Counted from the stretch's first letter, positions 46,721-59,090 are shown. The stretch is DNA of 64,000 bases from Alligator mississippiensis (GCF_030867095.1 NC_081828.1:210744978-210808977), one strand, 5' to 3'. Program-made: numbers and translations. The notes: generated by a model not told the origin, from the letters alone.

Positions 46721-47220
46721 TACAAGAAGTGGAAGAATGACTCGAGGTTAGGCCCTTCTTTTTGTTCTGTCTTCATGCCGTGTCTAGCATAAGAGAATCC
46801 AGATCCAAGCCCAGGCTTCCCTGTGCTACCGTGACACTATACTCATACTTTTGTTCTGTGGGATGAATGTAAACCTTGTTGAAACCATTGGGTGTTAAAG
46901 AAAATAAGCAATGCAACCCCTTTATGGAACAGATTGCTGAAACAGTAAGAGCCAACACCTAAAGCACAGGCCAAGCACATTTAGGAATTTAAACTATGCA
47001 GATAGAGCCATTGTACTGGGGGGCTGAATACTATGGCAAAGCCAGCTTGTGTGGGGTGGGGCAGCGGTGTGAGAAACATCAAAGAAGCAGAGAGAAAAGC
47101 AGAAGAAAGCTAGAGAGACAGCCAGAACAAGCACTGGGAACACAGCCCTGAGAAGGTGCTTTTGGGTGAAGTGTCGGCTAGAAGGAAGTCTGGAGCTCCA
47201 AGTAAAGGCACTGTCTCCAG
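46721..47220. other. Unique non-coding DNA
   Basis: Nothing recognised. Confidence 0.35.
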
Positions 47221-47715
47221 GGCCAAGTACAGACAGGCAAAGAGCCCAAGGCTGAATTGATCCCATCTTCACAGGTTAATCTAGGATGTGTAAACTGAAC
47301 CAATAAGCAAGTGAGCAGACATTCACTTCTGAGTTTGGAAATGCAGCCACATGCCTACAGTGAGTGGCCCAGGCCAGAAGCAGGGGGGCGCTAGAGCATG
47401 CCTCCCTGCTGGGCTGGAGCAGACAACTTGGGCCAAGGCTAGCTCACCCACCCTGGGACAGGGGGTTTGCGGGGAAGTTGCAAAGCATCCTGGGATGAAG
47501 AGGGACTGTGAGTTACCTTTAATCTGGGACAGAAGTTCAATAAACCGATTTAACCTAAATCAGTTAAGTCTGATACTACGTCCATCCAGGTTTATTTTAA
47601 ACCAGTTTCGGCCATTTTGAAAGTGGTTTATGTGCACTGATCTTCTGTTGTGTTACAGATTTGAGCCTGTTTCTGATCACTTATACCAGTTATTGTGTAA
47701 TTTCTGTCCCTAGCC
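47221..47715. mobile_element. PIF/Harbinger-like non-autonomous transposon, copy 2
   Basis: Left end GGCCAAGTACAGACA and right end TTTCTGTCCCTAGCC align with the termini of 12571-13366. Shared interior phrases include ACAGGTTAATCT, GCCACATGCCTACAGTG, TGGTTTATGTGCACTGA and TCTGTTGTGTTACAG. At 495 bp it is 300 bp shorter than copy 1, lacking the GC-rich and purine-rich middle. Flanks are CAG and CTG, so no clear duplication remains. More diverged and probably older than copy 1. Confidence 0.7.
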
Positions 47716-50639
47716 CTGATGTTTGATTGCTGTTATGCTTGGGAAAGCGAGACTTTCAGTTCATTCTTTATAAATGAACAGCACAGCATTAACGATAGAG
47801 CTGATTCCACCATCCAACCACTGCAGATGGGCAATAATAACCCACAAGAGGTTAACCAAAAAAAAAAAAAATAACAATAAAGGTTCTCTTAAGTAATACC
47901 AATTAGGGTTGATCTAGGAGGGATAACACTGAACAATTCTTTGAACATTTCTTCTTTTTAATTTTGAAAATGGATCAAAATCCCAGCCATTTTCACTGCT
48001 AATTAGCTGGTGGCAAAATTGGGGAGCCTGAATCAATAGCTTTGTCTATGGTTTCTTTCTTGACTGCTGAAGTACCTAGGGGAGAGTGTCTTGAGAATGG
48101 ATTTGAAGGTAGATTATTGCTTATCCAGTTCCCCCAAAGCTGCGAAACTTGGCTGGCAGCCTCATGCAAGTGCTTCAGAGTCTGAATGAACATCCAAATG
48201 TGTGAATTTCTTTTTTTTTTTTTTTAATCTAAACCAACCCAGCCAGTCATTTGAGGTTCGACCAGGCATTTAGACTATACTTAGCACCAAAGAGCTTTCA
48301 GTCGGTTGGACTGAATGTCCTAACATCTCTTTCTAGGAAAGAGGTTTTATGCAACAGGGTGGAAAATATGTCATTGTTATGGTCTAGGGGAGTTGGAGAT
48401 TTGCAAAAGGGGAAGAAAAAGTGTCACAGGCTTTCTGTGCTTCAGTTATGTCTTTATGTATAAGCACGCAAGGATGGACGTGCTAAGCAACTGCAGCTGC
48501 TGCTCGGCGAAGTCAATGGGAGCTGTGGGTGCTTAGCGCTGTACAGGATCCAGCCAAAAGCAATAGGCTTCCAAAGCTGACATTAATAATTGAGCTGCAT
48601 TTGCTTATTCTGACACAGAGCAGTGCAGCTTTTCCTGGGGAAAGGAAGATCTTATATTGAAGCTGCTTGACTTAGCTGACTTCCTGGCTCTGCCACAGCT
48701 CCTCCGCATGGCCTGGGGTGAATCATTTAACCAGCGAGCTGCACGCTCTGCCTGCTCTGTCTGTACAAACTCATTGGGCAGGGTCTGTGCCCTCTCCAGT
48801 GTCTGCACATCAGCAAGTGCACAGGTGTCCTCGTCTCAGAGGCAGCTTCCAGGCATTGCGGGAGTACAAACAAGTGAGATGGCAGCTTCCGTCCCATGGC
48901 GGGTTTTCCATAAGGTGGGGCAAACAGGTCTTAGACCCCTGTCTCCGTTACAGCTGAGACCAAGGGCCAGAGAGTTTTAGGACCAGATTCTGCACCTCTG
49001 AAGTCAGGAGGATTTTTGCCACTGGTTTTAAAAGCTGCCAGGTCCCCCCGGGCCTTAGGGGCCTTCAGAAGTACCGATGGACTGATTCAGCAACCCCTTA
49101 GCCAGCACGCTGCTTGCTTCTGGGGCAGTGCCAGCCAGCTGCAGACCCACTCGAAACGGCCTCTTCAGCCAGCTTTTCTGGGTCTCAGCACCGTGGTCTC
49201 AGCAGGGACTTGGAAATGAACCTGTCCCAAAGCGAGAGAAACAGCTTTGCAGAGCGTCGGTTTGCAGGGCTCAGATTTCTCCCAAGGTGACTTTAGAAAG
49301 ACGAGTCTCTTGCCTTTCCTTGGACCCTCTCCCATCCCAGATCTCCACCTGGTAAGAAGTAGCCAGGGGAGGTGGCACGGTAGAAGAGAGAAATTGTTTG
49401 CCTGGGGCGGGGGGTGTCATCTGCAGATTTTGCTGTCACCCAATGGTTCCCGCCGTCAGCCCCATGGTTTCCTTCCAGCTAAGGAGGGCTGGGTCGTACG
49501 TTCGGCGTGCTCAAATGTCTGGGGGCTGCACAAGGCTATTTTACTCTGAGCACATCTGCCAGCCGCCCAGCTCTGCAGTCAGCCAGCGAGTACATCTTGT
49601 TTGTGTTTTGCTGCGAGCGCGCTCTCCGCGGGTTATGTCAGAGGTGAGGAATGCGGGCCACCCTCTGCCATGAGATCAGGCTCACATCTTTAGGCTGAAC
49701 ATTTGACCGTATTTTCTGGAAAGCACAACGCACCTTTCACTGGCACGGGGGTTTGGAGGACACGTTCCTGTCCCCTGCTCCAGTGCATCTGATAAGCTGA
49801 GTGGAACAAGGATTATTCCTAAAAACAAGGAGAAAAGACATGCTGATGAATAAATAAGAAGGAAAGAAAAGCAACTCAAGGCAGTCACACACGAGCCCCA
49901 GGAGCTTGGAAAAGGTATGCGGTGAAGTGATGGGGTGCATCAGCTGGAGGCATCAATGCCCCGACACCCACTTCTAGCAAATCCACCCAGGCTCCTGTAC
50001 AACGACTTACTCCTCCTGGAGCCAGGAGGGACGGGAAAGCATGCGAACCGATCAGGAGCCTGGGGGCAAATTAAGAAGGTGTCCTTGCTTCATCTCCAGG
50101 GGAGCGCTGGGTGAAGCTGGGATGGGGAGGGACAGAGCCCAGAGCCCTGGGTGGGGTTCGCCTAAGTGCTGCAGCCAGCTAATTGCTCCTCTCCCAGTTT
50201 GTTTAATGCAGACAGCCAAACTTTGCACTTAACTTGAATGAAAGGACTGGCAAAGAGCTCAATGCATAAGTCATTTTGCTTCAGGCTGGCTGCCACCAGC
50301 TGATACAGGCTGGCAGCCTTGCTCCTTTCCCCCACTTACTCACTTCAGCTGTGACTGATGCCTGCCTCGCAGCTCTCCCCTCTCTGGCCTGGGGTCTGGG
50401 GCGGAGGGGGGGTAGCCGCCACGGCTGTAGAGATCTCCCTGCTTCCCTTATTGCTGGGCTGGCTGGGATCTTCCCTCATTCAGTCGCTCCCTCGCCATAC
50501 AACCAGCAGCAAGGTTGTTTGAAGTTGATCTCCATTTTTTGGGATGGTTGTGGGCCCCTGAGAAGCTGAGAATGGTGCGGCAAGGCCCGGCTGTCTCGCA
50601 CTGGCCCTCTTTCAAGCTACAATGATGCAAATGTGCCCT
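47716..50639. other. Mostly unique non-coding DNA
   Basis: Contains an A-rich tract near 47858, a T run near 48211-48226, and two phrases of a common reptile repeat: GAAGTCAATGGGAGCTGTGG near 48509 and GGACCAGATTCTGCACCTCT near 48979. No gene recognised; the GC-rich stretch 49550-49660 has several CpGs but no supported exon. Confidence 0.3.
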
Positions 50640-50885
50640 TGTGTTTTACGTATTGGTGGTCTATTCTGTAAAGTGCTGGGCATTGTGGTATGTTGGGGCA
50701 GGCAATTAGCCACGCCAACCTTCCCACGTGCCCCTGTGATCCCTTCCCCTGGCCCGATCCGTCGCTGTGCTCCATGCCCTGTCTGCTGCCGTGCTGCCTG
50801 TGCCCCCCTCAGACTGCTGCGTGCCACACACGCAGGCTGCCTGTGCCACTCGTGCCACTCGTGCTGGCAGCGGGGCACCCCTGTG
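50640..50885. repeat. Possible hAT-like repeat fragment
   Basis: The CTGCC/GTGCC-rich interior with GTGCCACACACGCAGGCTGC resembles 37.14-37.19 kb (TGTGCCACACACAGAGGCCA), and the right end GGGGCACCCCTG could be a hAT terminus (CAGGGGTGCCCC). The left end is not identified. Low confidence. Confidence 0.3.
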
Positions 50886-50977
50886 TCGGGATATGGACAG
50901 GGGAGGGCCCGCAGGGTTTTTCCCAGGCTGACTGGGAACGCTTCAATGGAACCGCATTACAATCAGACTGGATTCAC

Positions 50978-51456
50978 TACCGTATTTACTCGAATAGAAG
51001 TTGCTCCAGGCTCTGCTTCTTCCCAGTCTCTTTCCCCTCCCCTCCCCTGACTCTCAGATGCTGCTTAAGCTCCATCTGGGCGCACGGCACCTGGAAGCTC
51101 AGCTCTTGCCTGGCCATGCAGCAGTGTCAGTGGTGCCGACTGGCCGGGCAGGAAAGGAGGTTGCATGTGCTCCATGCCCGGGAGAGACCCCGGCCCCAGG
51201 CAGAGCCAAGCTGTGCTTGGCAGGAAGGGGAAGGGGAAGGGGGTGCAGAAGCTGCAGAGGAGAAGGGGAAGGGGAAGGGGGTCAGCATCCTGCTGTAGGT
51301 CTCACTCTGGCCCTAACTTAGACTCGGGGCCAGTGTTGGCAGCAGCCGCCTGCTCCCCACTCCGCTTTGTATGTGAATATAAGACGAGGGCCTTTTCCCC
51401 CCATGCTGACTGGGGGCTGGGGAAGGAGCCTCCTCTTACATTCAAGTAAACATGGG
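50978..51456. mobile_element. Non-autonomous DNA transposon, related terminus
   Basis: Left end TACCGTATTTACTCGAATAG and right end CATTCAAGTAAACATGG form imperfect inverted repeats, and GAATATAAGACGAGGGCC lies inside near 51375. The 'accgtatttactcgaatataagacga' wording is known from several vertebrate MITEs and resembles the ends of the 0.3-kb family at 9.88 and 42.98 kb. The interior carries two runs of GGGGAAGGGGAAGGGGG (51221-51243, 51259-51282) with G-quadruplex potential. Confidence 0.6.
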
Positions 51457-51616
51457 TTTGTTTCTTCCAGAGGGAAAAGCATGGGAAAAAAATAGTTTCT
51501 GTTTTTCATTTTGCACCGACTTTTCAGATGGGCTGCTGCTTCTTAAATTGTGTAATGTGATAAAGCCAGTCTGCAGGTAGATCAGCATCATGGGGCAAAT
51601 GTTGGGACTGATCAGA

Positions 51617-51710
51617 GAATTATAGACTCATGGAAATGAGGGTGGGAAGGGACCCCAGGAGATCACATCCAGTCCAACCCCCTGCTCAAAGCAGGCCCAG
51701 CCCCAGGTAG
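51617..51710 (-). mobile_element. CR1 LINE 3' end
   Basis: TATAGACTCATGGAAATGAG followed by GGTGGGAAGGGACCCCAGGA and CAGTCCAACCCCCTGCTC is nearly the same sequence as the 3' end of the CR1 at 20.97-21.06 kb. Only about 94 bp remain, a severe 5' truncation. Confidence 0.85.
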
Positions 51711-52765
51711 ATGAAAACCCAGGTTTTGAAAATGGAGAACTCTGAGATGTCTGGGTCTCGCTCTGTGTCAGAGGGAGGACAGAGGTGGACATCCCCAGGT
51801 AGTTTGCCAAATGGAGCCGCCGTTCTCTGCAAACTCCACTCCTGACAGAAGGAAACAGGAGAAAGGAAATCGGAGGAATGAACTGAGCCGGGCTGAAGTA
51901 ATAGAGGAACAAACCAATTTCAGAATTTCCTTGTCCTCAAACCCAGTTCATCTACTTTTTGTTGCTCTGACTCATTGCATCATGTCCATATTTAGGGTCT
52001 GATTCTGCTCTCAGGCCCCTTTTGGCCTTGCACATTTAAAAGTACCCCAAATGGCAGATGCCTGTGTCACCACTGGTCCAAGGGTGGGATTAAACAGCTC
52101 AGGCAAGGCTCCTTAAATTGCCAGGTATGCTTTGGGAAGGATGCATAATGAATAGTCATGGAGAAATAGATTCAAATTGGACAAAAATATGACTGTGTTA
52201 ATTTTTTTATGCTCCTCCTTCACATTTGGGGGATAGAAGCCAAAACTATACAGCAGCCTTAATCACTTCGGGATAGAGACGTATTCCAGGAAGGCTGAAC
52301 CTGGGATCTGTTGCTCTTCCCCAGATGGTATCACAGTCTCCGAGTAAAACTAATTGGCTGGGGCCATTTGTTTCCAATCAGCAACAGTTTCTGAATCCCA
52401 AATGAACACGGTGAGACGCACATAGACGGTTCTTAACCGCATCCATCTTAAGGCTCTTCTTCTGTAGCGTGACAGTGCAAGCTCCAGCCCGACAGATCCA
52501 AGACACCTGTGCAGTAATCTCCCTGCCTCTGACCCACGCGAGCATAAGGAAAGGCCAGTTTCATTAGATGGTGCTCCGCAGATAGATGTGCTGTACCTGC
52601 CAAAGCAGATGCTGTATGTTCTTCGCTTCCTAATTGTCACTTTTCTTATGGCTGCTTAGAGCGAATACAGTCCCCATGGAAGAAGCCATGTGTTAGCTGT
52701 CAGGGGAAGGACTGAAAAGGGCAGAAGGAAGCAGAAAGAAGAATGGGTCGAAAGGCTTCAAATGT

Positions 52766-52860
52766 AGGGGCCTGATTCTGGCTTAAAGTGATGGAAATCA
52801 GCAGAGGCTCCACTGGGCTCAATTAAGTTTCATTGGTAAAGAATGGACCCGATATCAAAA
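52766..52860. repeat. Fragment of common reptile interspersed repeat
   Basis: GGGGCCTGATTCTGGCTTAA followed by GGCTCCACTGGGCTCAATTA resembles a palindromic interspersed repeat ('gggcctgattct...'). A similar start (GGTCTGATTCTGCTCTCAGG) lies at about 51995. No ends resolved. Confidence 0.35.
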
Positions 52861-53159
52861 CCAATCCCCAAATCTGCAAGGGGAGTAGGTCCTGGCTATC
52901 TTATTCTAGCTAGATGATCAGATGGCCCCTTCATGCTGACGCCCGGAGGATGTAATCATTTATGCTCACAACCCTCTCGTGGGTTTTATCTTGTTTTTCA
53001 GACAGAGACATGAGCAGGCAGAGTCTGTTCTACTTGTCGGGCTCCTAAAAGTGATCGTTTTCCACCCTGCTCAAGTCCTCACTGTGTCTTAAGATTAAGA
53101 GGATGATGTGTTATAAAAGCAGATGCATTAATATTTTTTTCAGGGACTCCAGCAGGTGG

Positions 53160-53310
53160 AATAGGATCATACCTAGACATCTAAGTCCACTTAGATGCCT
53201 AATAGGTGGTACAGGATGCAGCCCAGCGTGACATGCTGAAAGTCACACAGGAAGCAGAGTAAGCAACTGAACCCACATCCTTTGAGCACTTGTCTTGTTC
53301 CTTAACTCTG
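53160..53310 (+). repeat. MIR-type SINE
   Basis: TGAAAGTCACACAGGAAGCA then AACTGAACCCACATCCTTTG and a TTGTTCCTTAAC end follow the MIR core order. Plus strand and diverged. Confidence 0.65.
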
Positions 53311-54310
53311 AGATATCTTTCAGTAGAGCTAAGACTTATTTTATTAAAGCTTCTTTACTAATAGTCTTAGTATTCACCTTGGCAGGGGTAGACGTGCCCG
53401 GTCCGGTTTCATTGAAGACTTGGGAGGTCGCAGGAATGTTGCCTGTGAACTCTGATATCTTCCTTTGCCTGAAATATCTGAACTAAGCATTGGAGTTTAA
53501 TGAGTGCTTTAGCTAAAAATCCTGCCTTTGATTAATAGCTCAATCTTCACCATCCTGGTTCTAAAGATAGCACCATTTCAGTATCTGTCTACTCACCAGA
53601 GTCGTTCCAGCCTAGCCTGGATCTCCATTTATAATGGGGAAAAAACAAGAACATGGAGACAAAACATATAGTATAAAATAATAGATATGTAAAACATATG
53701 TATAATACAAAGGCAAAAATAGGGGAAAAACCCAAATTTGTTTTTTTTCCCCTTTGGAGGTTTTTTCTAAAGAATTGCTGGATTAAAAGACAACACGGTC
53801 CCATTCATTCAGATCTCCAGATGATACAATATACATAAATGCAAAATTTGCATTAAAATCATGTTCATCTTGAATTAAATTTAACTCAGCTTTACTTTCT
53901 TTTCCTGCAGGCTATGGACAGGCCGCTACAGATATCACATCCCTTTGAGAGCACTTGCCCAATTCTTTTAATATTTTCACCTCAATTTCTACTGCAGGCT
54001 CCAAACCCTCATTGTATTATTTATTGCTGCCTCTGTAGCCTAGGAGATAAATGAACGTGGTCATGATTTATGGACTCTCCTTGTAGAACATTTTGTTCTG
54101 ATTGTTTGGTTTTGGTGTGAACAAACTCCCAATAATTAAAGATGAGCTCAGGCTACAGAACTCAATACTGGATTTCAAATAGCCCAAATGCAAGGAGCAT
54201 CCGGATCAGGTATTTTTGGTTCACTCCATTGGAAGGATGGGATCCATTAGCAAAACCTGGATGCAAAGTCTGAATAAATTGAAAGTAAAAACAACGAGGC
54301 CCACATAGAG
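53311..54310. other. AT-rich unique DNA
   Basis: Very AT-rich with A and T homopolymer tracts around 53620-53770. 53860-54090 is free of simple repeats and could be conserved non-coding DNA (untested). No gene recognised. Confidence 0.3.
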
Positions 54311-54372
54311 TAGTTTCATAGTTGTTAGGGGCTGGAAGGGACCTTACTGATCATCGGCTGCAGCCAAGTATG
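54311..54372 (-). mobile_element. CR1 LINE 3' end remnant
   Basis: GTAGTTTCATAGTTGTTAGG followed by GGCTGGAAGGGACCTTACTG and ATCATCGG corresponds to the reverse complement of a CR1 3' terminus. About 60 bp; older than the other tails in the window. Confidence 0.7.
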
Positions 54373-54679
54373 AAGTCAAATTGCTAATGAAATCACAGAA
54401 TCAACTTGGTAAAAAGACCCCAGATCTTATTATTATTTCCCATTTCTCATCTACAGCATGGTCTATAACCCAGATGTTACTGCTAATATTTTTTTATCAT
54501 TCCTGCTACTGATGGTAACTACAGAGGGGGCTGCAGAGTAGCCGAGACATCAACTTGGACGAACCTTGAACAAGATTGAATGGCAGAATTCTTAAAATTG
54601 CCTGTTTCACATCTCCTGGTATCACCCCCACCAAATCATGTCACTGCTGCTAATCTTCCCAGCCTGCAAAAGAAGAATA

Positions 54680-54760
54680 AAGATGCTTGCCTACTTTGTA
54701 TAGCACCTCAACACCGAGTGATGGGAAGCACTACACAAAGGCCGAGCACTTACCTTTAGT
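54680..54760 (+). repeat. LINE/SINE 3' tail repeat
   Basis: TTTGTATAGCACCTCAACAC followed by GAGTGATGGGAAGCACTACA and CAAAGGC resembles the tail type 'tgtaaagcaccttgag...gatgaaaggcgctatataaa'. Upstream limits are unclear. Confidence 0.5.
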
Positions 54761-55289
54761 GCAGTGCTAATCTGTGCAAGTCTCAGGAGCACTAAGAAAT
54801 TGCACTGGCAGGATCCCCTATGGAAAAGGCAATGATTCCTGTTGTGTTTGACAGCTAAAGAGTCCAGAGTAATACCAGCTCACACCCAGTCCCTAGCATG
54901 CAGGGTGCGTGTGTGTGTCTGCTGCATACAATGACTAAGTCATGATGTGGGAGCTGTCCGTCCTGCCAGCTGAACCAAAAAGGAAGCCTTTGACTGGCCA
55001 AGGTAGCAAGGATAGCACTGGTGTATAGCTACAGAGATGACCGACTGCTCCTTCAGAGAATCCCCTGTGTGTCTATGTTGCAGACTAAGAGCTGATATGG
55101 GCCAGTGCAGCAGCAGGGAGCACCCAACACAGAGGCAGACTGCGCGGAGTACTGCTCACACCTGCATGCCGGCTGGTACACTGCAATGGCAGGGATCTGT
55201 GGCAGCAAACTGAGCTCCCTGGGTTCAAACCTCAGGTCTTTCTGAGAGCCCATATACTGGGAGTTGAGGGCCCCACTGTGGCTCCTGGC

Positions 55290-55835
55290 TGGCCGTGGAG
55301 CAGGACATTTCTATCCACCTTCTACTCCATGAGTATCAAGGCAACATCGACTTCACTGGGCCGGCCATGTCAGCCGGATGTCTGACTCTAGACTCCTGAA
55401 GCAAGTTTTATTCTCCCAGCTGAGCCAAGGGTGTATGCTCAAAAGGAGGGCAGAGAAAGCACTTCAGGGATGTCCTCAAGGCCAACATAAAAAAATGCAA
55501 CATCCATGTCAACTCGTGGGAAACTATCACCCAGGACCACCCCAAATGGAGGAAGAGTCTGCTACAGGGATCTCAGTACTTTGAAACCTCACAATAACAA
55601 GAAGAGATGGAAAAGTGAGAGCGGCAAGAACAGAGCATCGTGGACCGAACCAAGAATCCAGCGCCACCCACCCCACATGGAAACACATGTCCGAGCTGCA
55701 GTAGAGTCTGCCGATCCTGGATAGGTGTCATCAGCCACCTTCAGACACACAGATAAGACAGTGATGGAAGACAATCAGCCTCGACTGCAAGGGATTGCCG
55801 AAGAAGACTCAGCCACAGAAACAGACTTCATTTCT
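55290..55835 (+). mobile_element. 3' end of a non-LTR retrotransposon (family L), copy 3
   Basis: Reads, in broken frames, HxLHWAGHVSRMSDSRLLKQ, VLFSQLSQGCMLKRRAEK, LKANIKKCNIHVNSWETITQ and DHPKWRKSLLQGSQYFET, then a lysine/arginine-rich stretch and, near 55725, a decayed finger-like end with SATFRHT followed by EDNQPRLQGIAEEDSATETD. It is a more complete tail than copies 1 and 2 and shows the same order of motifs. Several frameshifts are present. Confidence 0.75.
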
Positions 55836-58800
55836 CTATATGCTCCTCATTGCTGCGGGAAGAGAAAAGGGAGGGTATTAGAGAAGCAATTGCTGCAGCA
55901 GCTTTGCTTCCTGGGAAGTTCGGAATTGCACCAACTCCAGGACAGGAAAAGGAATATATTCAAGTCGTTCCTCCCAGAGAGGGCTGACTTACAATGAATT
56001 CAGTAATAACGAAGTGACTGTCACATGCGTCTACTCAGGGACCTGGCTCGCTGCAAGAGAACAGAAGCATGACAGGTACATACATACACCGCCTGTGCAA
56101 AGGTTAACAATGTTTTCCCTTTCAAGCCCTTTGTATAAAAGTGACCGGGAATGTCCCTTCAAAGAGAGCTGAGCTGAGCATCATCCGATCCTAGAACATG
56201 ACGAGCATCTCACACTCCCCAGAGGAAAACCAAAGGAAAGCCCCTGAACTTCAGAAGTGCCAAAAGGATGAGCAATGGCATGGGGTTTGGTCCGAGAAGA
56301 ATGGGCTGAGCCACATTAGGGTATTTCCATTCACCCTGGCACCTTCTTGAAGGCAGAACATGTAACTTAAGCTTCTCCGTGGATGTCCCACCCTCACTCC
56401 ATCTCTCTGCAGTTGAAAGTCAATCCTATACAGCACTTGAAGGGCAGCATCTGCCACCCAGTGGCCCACTATACTGTGGCCCCTCCAGTTCTGAATCAGC
56501 TTCGGTCTATCACACTCATCATGGAGGAGAATTTCACCTTAGGAGAAAGCATCTGTAGAGACACTGACATTTGAAGTCTGGACATTTCTGGAGCTGTAGA
56601 GCTCTCTGCTACTAACCCTGTGCCTACAGGCAGTATCAGGGGTGCCATTTGATACACAGTGCCACATACCGTCCTCCTGGGAATGAGCATGAAGGGCTCA
56701 AGCATTGATTTTCTCGCAGTGCTCTGGGAAGATGCCAGATTGTCAGATGAGGAGACTGCAGTTGTCTCACTCTTTGCAAAGTAATTAGAATAACCACAGG
56801 TTTTCTGCAGGCTTTTCCCACTCCACTTTCCTAAGGTGCATCGGCGTGGCCAGCCTGACCTCTTGCCCAGAAATAAGGCCTCCCACAGACTCACAGACCA
56901 CGGGGGAGCCTGAGCTCTGCTCCATCGTGGGCTTGGGACCGGCGCTGATACACTGAGTTAGAAGTGCTCCTTCTCAAAGGGTAGAGGGTAGTTTAGTCTT
57001 CATTCCAGCTGGTCTTGGGCTTCTTCACAGAAGAAGTTGGTGGCATTTGCGGCACAGAAAACTATTTGCTATGAGGTGCTAGCTCATTTCATCCAGGCCA
57101 CAGAAGAGCTAGTTAGATATTAACAGCCTTCAATCACTATTAACCTGGACCAAATTCATCCCAGCGGCTTGGAAGTACAGTCTACCCGCTCTGGTCCTCT
57201 AAGGCAGCCTTTGCCCTGTGAAGGACATGTACTGGCTGGGTTCTCCTTTACCGCAGGTTGAAAGGTGGGAGATAGCAAAGAGAAATGAGGAACACAGCCC
57301 ATGATAAAGGAATGATAATATCATCTTGGCTTTTACATATATGGTGCTTGGTGGGATAGACATGGACACAAGATGTCACAACAGTATGAGATACCATGTT
57401 TTAAAAGCATTGTGCAGGACCTGGGCAGGGAGGTAAAGCTGCTATAGACCCAGGGCAAGTTAATGGACTTCTCTGCATGATGCAATGGTCTAACATACGC
57501 TGGAGGCAATTAAATGATTACTCTAAGCCCCTAATGCTCGAATTAAGTGGGATCCATGCAGGAAGGCCATACGAACAGCTTCTCGGTGAAGAACACCAGA
57601 GCACACAGTCAAAAGGCCACGGCATCCTTTCAGGCTACTAGTGGAGATGCTGCAGCTGATTTGCCAGGCTGGGAAGGTAGAGATCAAAAGTAATAAAAAG
57701 GGCCTCGATCCCTGCAGTAATGGTGAGTTGAGAGAGCGAGCTCAGGTATTGTCAGGGAGGTCCAACAGGAGGAAAGCGGGCACCGGGACAGGCTCTGTAG
57801 GTGAGTTTGTCTTTCAGGGTCCCTAGAGAGAAGCTGGTTAGATGCCCAGGAAGCAGACATACATGTTGTCCATTTTACTGTTTTTAAGATCCATTTCCTA
57901 TGAAAAGCTTTTGTTCTAAGTAAATGATGCTTTGCTCACAGGAGGCTATTTGATCACTGGTTACCCCATTATTGCTCTGTAGGGAACAGGCCTGGAAGGT
58001 GTGTGCCTAAACCAAGCCTGCTGGAGCAGTCACTGATGAATAGCAGAGACCAAGTGACAGGCAGAGATGCCCAAGGGCTGAGAGATGCTGAGACCAGGAG
58101 TGGTAATGGGTGCAGCTCTTCTAGTGACTGTGACCCCTATGGCCTGAGCCTACTGCAGCACTTTACAAAAGTGGGTTTTAGTGGCCAGGAGTTAGCTTGC
58201 ACCTCTGCATCAGCAAAGGAAACTGGGCAAGCTAAGCTACCATATGCATAAATCCTGCCTTTCTCAGTTACCCTGGGGTGGCCATCTGCTGCTGGTCCCC
58301 ACCGAGGAGGTGCTTTATTGTGCCCTACTTAAAAAATGTGTCTCAATGAAAGTCTTGCAATTAAAAGTCAACTCAGAGTCACTGCAGAGCGCCCGAGCCT
58401 AGCGTCATTAATACTGGAATGTAAGTTTTAAATTATTTTTAATATGCTCTGCAAGGCACCCATAAAAGACCCTTAATCAATATGCATTTGAATTCCTTGC
58501 ATTAGGGTTTGCAGGATTTAAATTCATTACAGTGGAAGGGTTTGGAAACCAGCCAGCTTCTCGACAGCATTAGACAAAGTTCTTGCGTGGTCAAAAAATG
58601 AAAACGGCAGCAGGAACCTGGATAGCCCCAGGGACCAGGCTCAACACAGGGCCTGTCCTCTGTAGGTCGCTGGTTTTAGGCCAGGCCAGGTCAGCAGTGG
58701 CTAATGGCATTTGGGTTTTTTCATGACCTAGGCTGGAACGAATTCTTGGTGACCCTAAAGAACAGGTCTCAGGATCACGGTAGCTGAATATATACTCCTA

Positions 58801-59022
58801 TTTGTAAAACTCTTTAAGATCCTTGTTTTGTAAAAGCAGCTGGCACCTTTAGTAGCTGCCTCAGATAGTGGAGATATTTATTGGCCTCCTTGGCTGTGGA
58901 AGTACTAATTGACCCACTTTTTGGCAGGGAAAACAGAGGGCCAGGGTGGAATGAGCCCTGGAGAGAGAACCACCCTTTGAGCTCACATGTCACTTTGAAC
59001 ACAATAGGAAGGGAGACCGATT
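55836..59022. other. Mostly unique DNA with a candidate conserved block
   Basis: No gene recognised; a 132-codon minus-strand frame at 56496-56894 has no known domain. 58340-58600 is repeat-free with TTAAATTATTTTTAATATGC, TCAATATGCATTTGAATTCC and a nearby ATTTAAATTCATTACAG, which look like POU/homeodomain site clusters; a candidate enhancer by texture only. Confidence 0.3.
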
Positions 59023-59090
59023 TAAGTTGGTCTAATAAAAGATATCAAATTCACCCAAAGAACCTCGTCTGCCTAGGAAGGGAGAGGCAG
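59023..59090 (+). repeat. Interspersed-repeat end
   Basis: TTGGTCTAATAAAAGATATC then AAATTCACCCAAAGAACCTC and GTCTGCCTAGG is the well-known wording of a vertebrate repeat end ('ggtctaataaaagatatcac...acccaaagaacct'). Class not certain; possibly the same group as the repeat ends near 14.3 kb. Confidence 0.55.

Noticed and set aside
49555-49660. Possible exon ending at CAGAG|GTGAGG in CpG-bearing DNA
   Set aside because: A lone donor-like site without a recognisable protein or acceptor is not evidence of an exon.
50690-51298. 202-codon plus-strand frame
   Set aside because: Spans the boundary between a hAT-like fragment and another MITE, with a Glu/Gly/Lys-rich end produced by GGGGAA repeats.
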